Part shown: positions 42,061 through 55,000 of the stretch, piece by piece
How the letters are laid out: each line of letters starts with the position of its first letter
Numbering within the stretch: position 1 is the first letter of the stretch
Source: Halictus rubicundus
Lineage: Eukaryota > Arthropoda > Insecta > Hymenoptera > Halictidae
DNA length: 64,000 bases
Direction: 5' to 3'
NCBI RefSeq assembly: GCF_050948215.1
Contig: NW_027488703.1
Span: 310,001-374,000, forward strand
Program-made: the position numbers and the translations under genes
The notes under the pieces: model-generated
Told to the model about the DNA's origin: nothing
The model's database searches: none
What the model saw: the letters and a program-made list of their open reading frames with translations, nothing else

Positions 42061-43905
42061 GGACAAGATAGGATAGAGGATAGGATACGATAGAGGATAG
42101 GATACGATATAGCATACGATAGAGGATAGGATACGATATAGCATACGATAGAGGATAGGATAGGATAGAGGATAGGATAGGGGGTTGGATAGGATAGAGG
42201 ATAGGATATGATAGAGGATAGGATGGGATTGAGGATAGGATAGGATAGGATAGAGAATACTATAGAGGATAGGATAGGATAGGATAGGATATAGGGTGGG
42301 ATATGATAGAGGATAGGATAGGATTGAGGCTAGGATAGGATAGTTGATAGGATATGATAGAGCATACGATAGAGGATAGGATAGGATAGGATGGAGGATA
42401 GGATACATGGTACTATGGGGTAGAGGATAATATAGGATAGAGGATAGGATAGGGGATTGGATAGGATAGAGAATAGAATAGGATAGAGGATAGGATAGCA
42501 TAGAGGATAGGATAGGATAGAGGATAGGATTGGATAGAGGATAGGATAGGATAGCGGATAGGATAGGATAGAGACAGGATAGGATAGAGGATAGGATATG
42601 ATAGAGGATAGGATTGGATAGAGGATAGGATAGGATAGCGGATAGGATAGGATAGAGGACAGGATAGGATAGAGGATAGGATAGGATAGAGGATAGGATA
42701 GAGGATTGGATAGGGTAGAGGATAGGCTAAGATAAAGGATAGGATAGGATAGAGGATAGGATCGGATTGAGGATAGGATAGGATAGAGGATAGAATAGGA
42801 TAGAGGATTGGATAGGATAGAGGATAGAATACGATAGAGGATAGGGTAGGATAGAGGATAGGATTGGATTGAGTATAGGAGAGGATAGAGGATTGGATAG
42901 GATAGAGAATACTACAGAGGATGGGATAGGATAGGATAGAGGATAGGATAAGTAAGAGGATAGGATAGATTATAGGATAGAGGAAAGGATAGGATTGAGG
43001 ATGGGATAGGATAGTTGATAGGATAGGATAGAGCATACGAAAGAGGATAGGATAGGGTAGGATGGAGAATAGGATAGGATACATGGTATTATGGGGTAGA
43101 GGATAGGAGAGGATAGAGGATAGGATAGGGGATTGGATAGGATAGAGGATAGGATAGAGGATTGGATAGGATAGAGGATAGGATACGATAGAGGATAGGA
43201 TAGGATAGAGGATAGGATTGGATTGAGGATAGGAGATAATAGAGGATAGGATAGGAGATTGGATACGATAGAGGATAGGATACGATATAGCATACGATAG
43301 AGGATAGGATACGATATAGCATACGACAGAGGATAGGATAGGATAGAGGATAGGATAGGATAGAGTATAGGATAGGATAGAGGATAGGATAGGATAGAGG
43401 ATAGGATAGAGGATAGGATAGGAGATTGGATACGATAGAGGATAGGATACGATATAGCATACGATAGAGGATAGGATACGATATAGCATACGATAGAGGA
43501 TAGGATAGGATAGAGGATAGGATAGGATAGAGGATAGGATAGGGGGTTGGATAGGATAGAGGATAGGATATGATAGAGGATAGGATAGGATTGAGGATAG
43601 GATAGGATAGTTGATAGGATAGGATAGAGGGTAGGATAGAGGATTGGATAGGATAGAGGATTGGATATGGTAGAGGATAGGATAAGATAGAGGATAGGAT
43701 AGGATAGAGGATAGGATTGGATTGAGGATAGGATAGGATAGAGAATAGAATAGGATAGAGGATAAGATAGGATAGAGGATAGGATAGGATAGAGGATAGG
43801 ATAGGATAGAGAATAAGATAGGATACATGGTATAATAGGGTAGAGGATCGGATAGGATAGAGGATTGGATAGGGGATTGGATAGGGTACAGCATATGATA
43901 GGATA

Positions 43906-44109
43906 GAGGATAGGATAGGATAGAGGATAGGATAGGATAGAGGATAGGATAGGATAGAGGATAGGATAGGATAGAGGATAGGATAGGATAGAGGATAGGA
44001 TAGGATAGAGGATAGGATAGGATAGAGGATAGGATAGGATAGAGGATAGGATAGGATAGAGGATAGGATAGGATAGAGGATAGGATAGGATAGAGGATAG
44101 GATAGGATT
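43906..44109 (+). repeat. Perfect 17-mer tract, 12 monomers (D copy I)
   Basis: 204 bp of uninterrupted GAGGATAGGATAGGATA units, the last ending GGATT. It lies between GGGTACAGCATATG and GAGGATAGGATAGGATTG. It defines the monomer length most clearly: 204 = 12 x 17. Confidence 0.95.
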
Positions 44110-45043
44110 GAGGATAGGATAGGATTGAGGATAGGATAGAGGATTGGATGGGATAGAAGATAGGATACGATAGAGGATAGGACATGATAGAGGATAGGAT
44201 AGGATATGAGATTGGATAGGAAATGAGATTGGATAGGATAGAGGATAGGATAGGATAGAGGATAGGATAGGATACAGGATAGGATAGGATAGAGGATAGG
44301 ATAGGATAGAGGATAAGATAGGATAGTGGATAGGATTGGATTGAGGATAGGAGAGGATAGAGGATAGGATAGGAGATTGGATACGATAGAGGATAGGATA
44401 CGATATAGCATACGATCGAGGATAGGATACGATATAGCATACGATAGAGGATAGGATAGGATAGAGGATAGGATAGGGGGTTGGATAGGATAGAGGATAG
44501 GATATGATAGAGGATAGGATAGGATTGAGGATAGGATAGGATAGGATAGAGAATACTATAGAGGATAGGATAGGATAGCATAGGATATAGGGTGGGATAT
44601 GATAGAGGATAGGATAGGATTGAGGATAGGATAGGATAGTTGATAGGATATGATAGAGCATACGATAGAGGATAGGATAGGATAGGATGGAGGATAGGAT
44701 ACATGGTATTATGGGGTAGAGGATAATATAGGATAGAGGATAGGATAGGGGATTGGATAGGATAGAGAATAGAATAGGATAGAGGATAGGATAGCATAGA
44801 GGATAGTATAGGATAGAGGATAGGATAGGATTGAGGATACGATAGAGGATTAGGATATGATAGAGGATAGGATAATATATGAGATTGGATAGGATAGAGG
44901 ATAGGATAGGATAGAGGATAGGATAGGATAGAGGATAGGATAGGATAGAGGATAGGATTGGATTGAGGATAGGATAGGATAGAGGATAGTATAGGATAGA
45001 GGATCGGATAGGATAGAGGATAGGATAGGATAGAGGATAGGAT

Positions 45044-45240
45044 AAGTAAGAGGATAGGATAGGATAGATTATAGGATAGAGGAAAGGATAGGATTGAGGA
45101 TGGGATAGGGTAGAGGATAGGATAGAATAGAGTATAGGATAGGATAGAGGATAGGACAGGATAGAGGATAGCATAAGTAAGAGGATAGGATAGGATAGAT
45201 TATAGGATAGAGGAAAGGATAGGATTGAGGATGGGATAGG
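45044..45240 (+). repeat. 131-bp tandem duplication of the AAGTAAG module (D copy I)
   Basis: The module reads AAGTAAGAGG, then GATTATAGG, GAGGAAAGG and GAGGATGGG over about 60-70 bp. It occurs at 45044 and again at 45175. The same 131-bp spacing occurs in D copy II (50733 and 50864), and a similar pair lies near 54.85 and 54.98 kb in copy III. Confidence 0.82.
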
Positions 45241-47980
45241 ATAGAGGATAGGATAGAATAGAGTATAGGATAGGATAGAGGATAGGACAGGATAGAGGAG
45301 AGGATAGGATAGAGGATAGGATAGAGGATTGGATAGGATAGAGGACAGGATAGGATAGAGGATAGGATAGAGGATTGGATAGGATAGAGGATAGGATTCG
45401 ATAGAGGATAGGATAGGATAGAGGATAGGATTGGATAGAGGATAGGATAGGATAGCGGATAGGATAGGATAGAGGATAGGATAGAGGATAGGATAGGATA
45501 GAGGATAGGATAGAGGATTGGATAGGGTAGAGGATAGGATAAGATAAAGGATAGGATAGGATAGAGTATAGGATCGGATTGAGGAAAGGATAGGAATGAG
45601 GATGGGATAGGATAGAGGATAGGATAGAATAGAGTATAGGATAGGATAGAGGATAGGATAGGATAGAGGATAGGATAGGATAGAGGATAGGATTGGATTG
45701 AGGATAGGATAGGATAGAGGATAGTATAGGATAGAGGATCGGATAGGATAGAGGATAGGATAGGATAGAGGATTGGATAGGATAGAGGATAGGATAGGAT
45801 AGAGGATAGGATAGGATAGAGGATAGGATAGAGGATAGGATACGATAAGATGATAGGATAGGATAGAGGACAAGATAGGATAGAGGATAGGATAGGATAG
45901 AGGATAGGATAGGATAGAGGATAGGATAGGATAGAGGAGAGGATAGGATAGAGGATAGGATAGGATTGAGGATAGGATAGGATTGCGGATAGGATAGGAT
46001 AGAGGAAAGGACAGGATAGAGGATACTATAGGATAGATTATAGGATAGGGTTGAGGATAGGATACGATAAGAGGATAGGATAGGATAGAGGATAGGATAC
46101 GATAGAGGATAGGATAGGATAGAGGACAAGATAGGATAGAGGATAGGATAGGATAGAGGATAGGATAGGATAGAGGATAGGATAGGATAGAGGAGAGGAT
46201 AGGATAGAGGATAGGATAGGATTGAGGATAGGATAGGATTGCGGATAGGATAGGATTGCGGATAGGATACGATAGAGGAAAGGATAGGATAGAGGATACT
46301 ATAGGATAGATGATAGAATAGGATAGAGGATACGATAGGATTGAGGATAGGATAGGATAGAGGAAAGGATAGGATAGAGGATACTATAGGATAGATTATA
46401 GGATAGGGTTGAGGATAGGATAGGATTGAGGATAGGATAGGATTGAGGATAGGATAGGATTGAGGATAGGATTGGATAGAGGATAGGATAGGGGATTGGA
46501 TTGGATAGAGGATAGGATAGGATAGAGGATAGGATAGGATAGAGTATAGGATTGGATTGAGGATAGGAAAGGATAGAGGATAGAATAGGATAGAGGATAG
46601 GGTAACATAGTGGATAGAATAGGATAGAGGATAGGATAGGATAGAGGATAGGATAGGATAGAGGATAGGATAGGATTGAGGATAGGATAGGAATGAAGAT
46701 AGGATAGGATTGAGGATAGGATTGGGTAGAGGATAGGATAGGGGATTGGATTGGATAGAGGATAGGATAGGATAGAGGATAGGATAGGATAGAGTATAGG
46801 ATTGGATTGAGGATAGGATAGAGGATTGGATAGGATAGAGGATAGGACAGGAATGAGGATAGGATAGGATTGGGGATAGGATTGGATAGAGGATAGAATA
46901 GGATAGTGGATAGGATACGATAGAAGATTCGATATTGTAGACGAAAGGATAGGATAGAGAATAGGATAGGATAGAGGATAGGATAGAGGATAGGATACGA
47001 TAAGATGATAGGATAGGATAGAGTACAAGATAGGATAGAGGATAGGATAGGATAGAGGATAGGATAGGATAGAGGATAGGATAGGATAGAGGAGAGGATA
47101 GGATAGAGGATAGGATAGGATTGAGGATAGGATAGGATTGCGGATAGGATAGGATAGAGGAAAGGACAGAATAGAGGATACTATAGGATAGATTATAGGA
47201 TAGGGTTGAGGATAGGATACGATAAGAGGATAGGATAGGATAGAGGATAGGATACGATAGAGGATAGGATAGGATAGAGGACAAGATAGGATAGAGGATA
47301 GGATAGGATAGAGGATAGGATAGGATAGAGGATAGGATAGGATACAGGAGAGGATAGGATAGAGGATAGGATAGGATTGAGGATAGGATAGGATTGCGGA
47401 TAGGATAGGATAGAGGAAAGGATAGGATAGAGGATACTATAGGATAGATTATAGGATAGGGTTGAGGATAGGATACGAATGAGGATAGTATAGGATTGAG
47501 GATAGGATTGGATAGAGGATAGGATAAGATAGAGGATAGGATAGGATTGAGGATACTATAGGATAGATTCTAGGATAGGATTGAGGATAGGATAGGAATG
47601 AAGATAGGATTTGATAGAGGATAGGATAGGATAGAGGATAAGATAGGATAGAGGATAGGATACGATAGAGGATAGGATACGATATAGCATACGATAGAGG
47701 ATAGGATACGATATAGCATACGATAGAGGATAGGATAGGATAGAGGATAGGATAGGGGGTTGGATAGGATAGAGGATAGGATATGATACAGGATAGGATG
47801 GGATTGAGGATAGGATAGGATAGGATAGAGAATACTATAGAGGATAGGATAGGATAGGATAGGATATAGGGTGGGATATGATAGAGGATAGGATAGGATT
47901 GAGGCTAGGATAGGATAGTTGATAGGATATGATAGAGCATACGATAGAGGATAGGATAGGATAGGATGGAGGATAGGATA

Positions 47981-50900
47981 CATGGTACTATGGGGTAGAG
48001 GATAATATAGGATAGAGGATAGGATAGGGGATTGGATAGGATAGAGAATAGAATAGGATAGAGGATAGGATAGCATAGAGGATAGGATAGGATAGAGGAT
48101 AGGATTGGATAGAGGATAGGATAGGATAGCGGATAGGATAGGATAGAGACAGGATAGGATAGAGGATAGGATATGATAGAGGATAGGATTGGATAGAGGA
48201 TAGGATAGGATAGCGGATAGGATAGGATAGAGGACAGGATAGGATAGAGGATAGGATAGGATAGAGGATAGGATAGAGGATTGGATAGGGTAGAGGATAG
48301 GCTAAGATAAAGGATAGGATAGGATAGAGGATAGGATCGGATTGAGGATAGGATAGGATAGAGGATAGAATAGGATAGAGGATTGGATAGGATAGAGGAT
48401 AGAATACGATAGAGGATAGGGTAGGATAGAGGATAGGATTGGATTGAGTATAGGAGAGGATAGAGGATTGGATAGGATAGAGAATACTACAGAGGATGGG
48501 ATAGGATAGGATAGAGGATAGGATAAGTAAGAGGATAGGATAGATTATAGGATAGAGGAAAGGATAGGATTGAGGATGGGATAGGATAGTTGATAGGATA
48601 GGATAGAGCATACGAAAGAGGATAGGATAGGGTAGGATGGAGAATAGGATAGGATACATGGTATTATGGGGTAGAGGATAGGAGAGGATAGAGGATAGGA
48701 TAGGGGATTGGATAGGATAGAGGATAGGATAGAGGATTGGATAGGATAGAGGATAGGATACGATAGAGGATAGGATAGGATAGAGGATAGGATTGGATTG
48801 AGGATAGGAGAGGATAGAGGATAGGATAGGAGATTGGATACGATAGAGGATAGGATACGATATAGCATACGATAGAGGATAGGATACGATATAGCATACG
48901 ACAGAGGATAGGATAGGATAGAGGATAGGATAGGATAGAGTATAGGATAGGATAGAGGATAGGATAGGATAGAGGATAGGATAGAGGATAGGATGGAGGA
49001 TTGGATAGGATAGAGGATAGGATACGATAGAGGATAGGATAGGATAGAGGATAGGATTTGATTGAGGATAGGAGAGGATAGAGGATAGGATAGGAGATTG
49101 GATACGATAGAGGATAGGATACGATATAGCATACGATAGAGGATAGGATACGATATAGCATACGATAGAGGATAGGATAGGATAGAGGATAGGATAGGAT
49201 AGAGGATAGGATAGGGGGTTGGATAGGATAGAGGATAGGATATGATAGAGGATAGGATAGGATTGAGGATAGGATAGGATAGTTGATAGGATAGGATAGA
49301 GGGTAGGATAGAGGATTGGATAGGATAGAGGATTGGATATGGTAGAGGATAGGATAAGATAGAGGATAGGATAGGATAGAGGATAGGATTGGATTGAGGA
49401 TAGGATAGGATAGAGAATAGAATAGGATAGAGGATAAGATAGGATAGAGGATAGGATAGGATAGAGGATAGGATAGGATAGAGAATAAGATAGGATACAT
49501 GGTATAATAGGGTAGAGGATCGGATAGGATAGAGGATTGGATAGGGGATTGGATAGGGTACAGCATATGATAGGATAGAGGATAGGATAGGATAGAGGAT
49601 AGGATAGGATAGAGGATAGGATAGGATAGAGGATAGGATAGGATAGAGGATAGGATAGGATAGAGGATAGGATAGGATAGAGGATAGGATAGGATAGAGG
49701 ATAGGATAGGATAGAGGATAGGATAGGATAGAGGATAGGATAGGATAGAGGATAGGATAGGATAGAGGATAGGATAGGATAGAGGATAGGATAGGATAGA
49801 GGATAGGATAGGATTGAGGATAGGATAGGATTGAGGATAGGATAGAGGATTGGATGGGATAGAAGATAGGATACGATAGAGGATAGGACATGATAGAGGA
49901 TAGGATAGGATATGAGATTGGATAGGAAATGAGATTGGATAGGATAGAGGATAGGATAGGATAGAGGATAGGATAGGATACAGGATAGGATAGGATAGAG
50001 GATAGGATAGGATAGAGGATAAGATAGGATAGTGGATAGGATTGGATTGAGGATAGGAGAGGATAGAGGATAGGATAGGAGATTGGATACGATAGAGGAT
50101 AGGATACGATATAGCATACGATCGAGGATAGGATACGATATAGCATACGATAGAGGATAGGATAGGATAGAGGATAGGATAGGGGGTTGGATAGGATAGA
50201 GGATAGGATATGATAGAGGATAGGATAGGATTGAGGATAGGATAGGATAGGATAGAGAATACTATAGAGGATAGGATAGGATAGCATAGGATATAGGGTG
50301 GGATATGATAGAGGATAGGATAGGATTGAGGATAGGATAGGATAGTTGATAGGATATGATAGAGCATACGATAGAGGATAGGATAGGATAGGATGGAGGA
50401 TAGGATACATGGTATTATGGGGTAGAGGATAATATAGGATAGAGGATAGGATAGGGGATTGGATAGGATAGAGAATAGAATAGGATAGAGGATAGGATAG
50501 CATAGAGGATAGTATAGGATAGAGGATAGGATAGGATTGAGGATACGATAGAGGATTAGGATATGATAGAGGATAGGATAATATATGAGATTGGATAGGA
50601 TAGAGGATAGGATAGGATAGAGGATAGGATAGGATAGAGGATAGGATTGGATTGAGGATAGGATAGGATAGAGGATAGTATAGGATAGAGGATCGGATAG
50701 GATAGAGGATAGGATAGGATAGAGGATAGGATAAGTAAGAGGATAGGATAGGATAGATTATAGGATAGAGGAAAGGATAGGATTGAGGATGGGATAGGAT
50801 AGAGGATAGGATAGAATAGAGTATTGGATAGGATAGAGGATAGGACAGGATAGAGGATAGCATAAGTAAGAGGATAGGATAGGATAGATTATAGGATAGA

Positions 50901-52087
50901 GGAAAGGATAGGATTGAGGATGGGATAGGATAGAGGATAGGATAGAATAGAGTATAGGATAGGATAGAGGATAGGACAGGATAGAGGAGAGGATAGGATA
51001 GAGGATAGGATAGAGGATTGGATAGGATAGAGGACAGGATAGGATAGAGGATAGGATAGAGGATTGGATAGGATAGAGGATAGGATTCGATAGAGGATAG
51101 GATAGGATAGAGGATAGGATTGGATAGAGGATAGGATAGGATAGCGGATAGGATAGGATAGAGGATAGGATAGAGGATAGGATAGGATAGAGGATAGGAT
51201 AGAGGATTGGATAGGGTAGAGGATAGGATAAGATAAAGGATAGGATAGGATAGAGTATAGGATCGGATTGAGGAAAGGATAGGAATGAGGATGGGATAGG
51301 ATAGAGGATAGGATAGAATAGAGTATAGGATAGGATAGAGGATAGGATAGGATAGAGGATAGGATAGGATAGAGGATAGGATTGGATTGAGGATAGGATA
51401 GGATAGAGGATAGTATAGGATAGAGGATCGGATAGGATAGAGGATAGGATAGGATAGAGGATTGGATAGGATAGAGGATAGGATAGGATAGAGGATAGGA
51501 TAGGATAGAGGATAGGATAGAGGATAGGATACGATAAGATGATAGGATAGGATAGAGGACAAGATAGGATAGAGGATAGGATAGGATAGAGGATAGGATA
51601 GGATAGAGGATAGGATAGGATAGAGGAGAGGATAGGATAGAGGATAGGATAGGATTGAGGATAGGATAGGATTGCGGATAGGATAGGATAGAGGAAAGGA
51701 CAGGATAGAGGATACTATAGGATAGATTATAGGATAGGGTTGAGGATAGGATACGATAAGAGGATAGGATAGGATAGAGGATAGGATACGATAGAGGATA
51801 GGATAGGATAGAGGACAAGATAGGATAGAGGATAGGATAGGATAGAGGCTAGGATAGGATAGAGGATAGGATAGGATAGAGGATAGGATATGATAGAGGA
51901 TAGGATGGGATTGAGGATAGGATAGGATAGGATAGAGAATACTATAGAGGATAGGATAGGATAGGATAGGATATAGGGTGGGATATGATAGAGGATAGGA
52001 TAGGATTGAGGCTAGGATAGGATAGTTGATAGGATATGATAGAGCATACGATAGAGGATAGGATAGGATAGGATGGAGGATAGGATA
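47981..52087 (+). repeat. Higher-order unit D, copy II (4107 bp, internally deleted)
   Basis: Matches copy III at a constant offset of 4107 from 47981 to about 50.6 kb, with no difference noticed in 47988-50367. The offset then becomes 4119, from one 17-bp monomer gained and one pentamer lost in copy III. About 1.58 kb of the distal part present in copies I and III is missing. The junction lies near 51850-51880, where GAGGCTAGG appears and the sequence rejoins copy III at an offset of 5701. Confidence 0.87.
49578..49815 (+). repeat. Perfect 17-mer tract, 14 monomers (D copy II)
   Basis: 238 bp, 14 x 17, in the same flanking context as the 12-monomer tract of copy I. Confidence 0.95.
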
Positions 52088-55000
52088 CATGGTACTATGG
52101 GGTAGAGGATAATATAGGATAGAGGATAGGATAGGGGATTGGATAGGATAGAGAATAGAATAGGATAGAGGATAGGATAGCATAGAGGATAGGATAGGAT
52201 AGAGGATAGGATTGGATAGAGGATAGGATAGGATAGCGGATAGGATAGGATAGAGACAGGATAGGATAGAGGATAGGATATGATAGAGGATAGGATTGGA
52301 TAGAGGATAGGATAGGATAGCGGATAGGATAGGATAGAGGACAGGATAGGATAGAGGATAGGATAGGATAGAGGATAGGATAGAGGATTGGATAGGGTAG
52401 AGGATAGGCTAAGATAAAGGATAGGATAGGATAGAGGATAGGATCGGATTGAGGATAGGATAGGATAGAGGATAGAATAGGATAGAGGATTGGATAGGAT
52501 AGAGGATAGAATACGATAGAGGATAGGGTAGGATAGAGGATAGGATTGGATTGAGTATAGGAGAGGATAGAGGATTGGATAGGATAGAGAATACTACAGA
52601 GGATGGGATAGGATAGGATAGAGGATAGGATAAGTAAGAGGATAGGATAGATTATAGGATAGAGGAAAGGATAGGATTGAGGATGGGATAGGATAGTTGA
52701 TAGGATAGGATAGAGCATACGAAAGAGGATAGGATAGGGTAGGATGGAGAATAGGATAGGATACATGGTATTATGGGGTAGAGGATAGGAGAGGATAGAG
52801 GATAGGATAGGGGATTGGATAGGATAGAGGATAGGATAGAGGATTGGATAGGATAGAGGATAGGATACGATAGAGGATAGGATAGGATAGAGGATAGGAT
52901 TGGATTGAGGATAGGAGAGGATAGAGGATAGGATAGGAGATTGGATACGATAGAGGATAGGATACGATATAGCATACGATAGAGGATAGGATACGATATA
53001 GCATACGACAGAGGATAGGATAGGATAGAGGATAGGATAGGATAGAGTATAGGATAGGATAGAGGATAGGATAGGATAGAGGATAGGATAGAGGATAGGA
53101 TGGAGGATTGGATAGGATAGAGGATAGGATACGATAGAGGATAGGATAGGATAGAGGATAGGATTTGATTGAGGATAGGAGAGGATAGAGGATAGGATAG
53201 GAGATTGGATACGATAGAGGATAGGATACGATATAGCATACGATAGAGGATAGGATACGATATAGCATACGATAGAGGATAGGATAGGATAGAGGATAGG
53301 ATAGGATAGAGGATAGGATAGGGGGTTGGATAGGATAGAGGATAGGATATGATAGAGGATAGGATAGGATTGAGGATAGGATAGGATAGTTGATAGGATA
53401 GGATAGAGGGTAGGATAGAGGATTGGATAGGATAGAGGATTGGATATGGTAGAGGATAGGATAAGATAGAGGATAGGATAGGATAGAGGATAGGATTGGA
53501 TTGAGGATAGGATAGGATAGAGAATAGAATAGGATAGAGGATAAGATAGGATAGAGGATAGGATAGGATAGAGGATAGGATAGGATAGAGAATAAGATAG
53601 GATACATGGTATAATAGGGTAGAGGATCGGATAGGATAGAGGATTGGATAGGGGATTGGATAGGGTACAGCATATGATAGGATAGAGGATAGGATAGGAT
53701 AGAGGATAGGATAGGATAGAGGATAGGATAGGATAGAGGATAGGATAGGATAGAGGATAGGATAGGATAGAGGATAGGATAGGATAGAGGATAGGATAGG
53801 ATAGAGGATAGGATAGGATAGAGGATAGGATAGGATAGAGGATAGGATAGGATAGAGGATAGGATAGGATAGAGGATAGGATAGGATAGAGGATAGGATA
53901 GGATAGAGGATAGGATAGGATTGAGGATAGGATAGGATTGAGGATAGGATAGAGGATTGGATGGGATAGAAGATAGGATACGATAGAGGATAGGACATGA
54001 TAGAGGATAGGATAGGATATGAGATTGGATAGGAAATGAGATTGGATAGGATAGAGGATAGGATAGGATAGAGGATAGGATAGGATACAGGATAGGATAG
54101 GATAGAGGATAGGATAGGATAGAGGATAAGATAGGATAGTGGATAGGATTGGATTGAGGATAGGAGAGGATAGAGGATAGGATAGGAGATTGGATACGAT
54201 AGAGGATAGGATACGATATAGCATACGATCGAGGATAGGATACGATATAGCATACGATAGAGGATAGGATAGGATAGAGGATAGGATAGGGGGTTGGATA
54301 GGATAGAGGATAGGATATGATAGAGGATAGGATAGGATTGAGGATAGGATAGGATAGGATAGAGAATACTATAGAGGATAGGATAGGATAGCATAGGATA
54401 TAGGGTGGGATATGATAGAGGATAGGATAGGATTGAGGATAGGATAGGATAGTTGATAGGATATGATAGAGCATACGATAGAGGATAGGATAGGATAGGA
54501 TGGAGGATAGGATACATGGTATTATGGGGTAGAGGATAATATAGGATAGAGGATAGGATAGGGGATTGGATAGGATAGAGAATAGAATAGGATAGAGGAT
54601 AGGATAGCATAGAGGATAGTATAGGATAGAGGATAGGATAGGATTGAGGATACGATAGAGGATTAGGATATGATAGAGGATAGGATAATATATGAGATTG
54701 GATAGGATAGAGGATAGGATAGGATAGAGGATAGGATAGGATAGAGGATAGGATAGGATAGAGGATAGGATTGGATTGAGGATAGGATAGAGGATAGTAT
54801 AGGATAGAGGATCGGATAGGATAGAGGATAGGATAGGATAGAGGATAGGATAAGTAAGAGGATAGGATAGGATAGATTATAGGATAGAGGAAAGGATAGG
54901 ATTGAGGATGGGATAGGATAGAGGATAGGATAGAATAGAGTATTGGATAGGATAGAGGATAGGACAGGATAGAGGATAGCATAAGTAAGAGGATAGGATA

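Larger units (their letters stand above)
7499..47722 (+). repeat. Paired GATATAGCATACG boxes, 29 bp apart
   Basis: The word GATATAGCATACG occurs as a doublet exactly 29 bp apart (one 17-bp plus one 12-bp monomer). Pairs verified start at 7499/7528, 10494/10523, 13210/13239, 14526/14555, 42106/42135, 43284/43313, 43451/43480, 44402/44431 and 47681/47710. Further pairs follow in the later D copies and in families B and E. They usually lie 40-80 bp before GGGGGTTGG. This is the most C-containing recurrent word in the array. No function is known to me. Confidence 0.8.
42061..47980 (+). repeat. Higher-order unit D, copy I
   Basis: Box to box (42406 to 47981) this unit is 5575 bp. It contains CATGGT boxes at 42406, 43082, 43826 and 44702, a perfect 12-monomer tract (43906-44109), and a distal part (45.2-47.5 kb) rich in GGGTTGAGG words. 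That distal part matches 55.0-57.3 kb at a constant offset of 9808; only a few substitutions were noticed, for example near 46469 and 46620. Sequence upstream of 42406 matches 47.64-47.98 kb. Confidence 0.87.

Noticed and set aside
42106..42150. Possible tRNA or small RNA around the C-containing GATATAGCATACG words
   Set aside because: The + strand is nearly C-free, so G-C stems cannot form. No cloverleaf, box A/B motifs or terminator T-run is seen.
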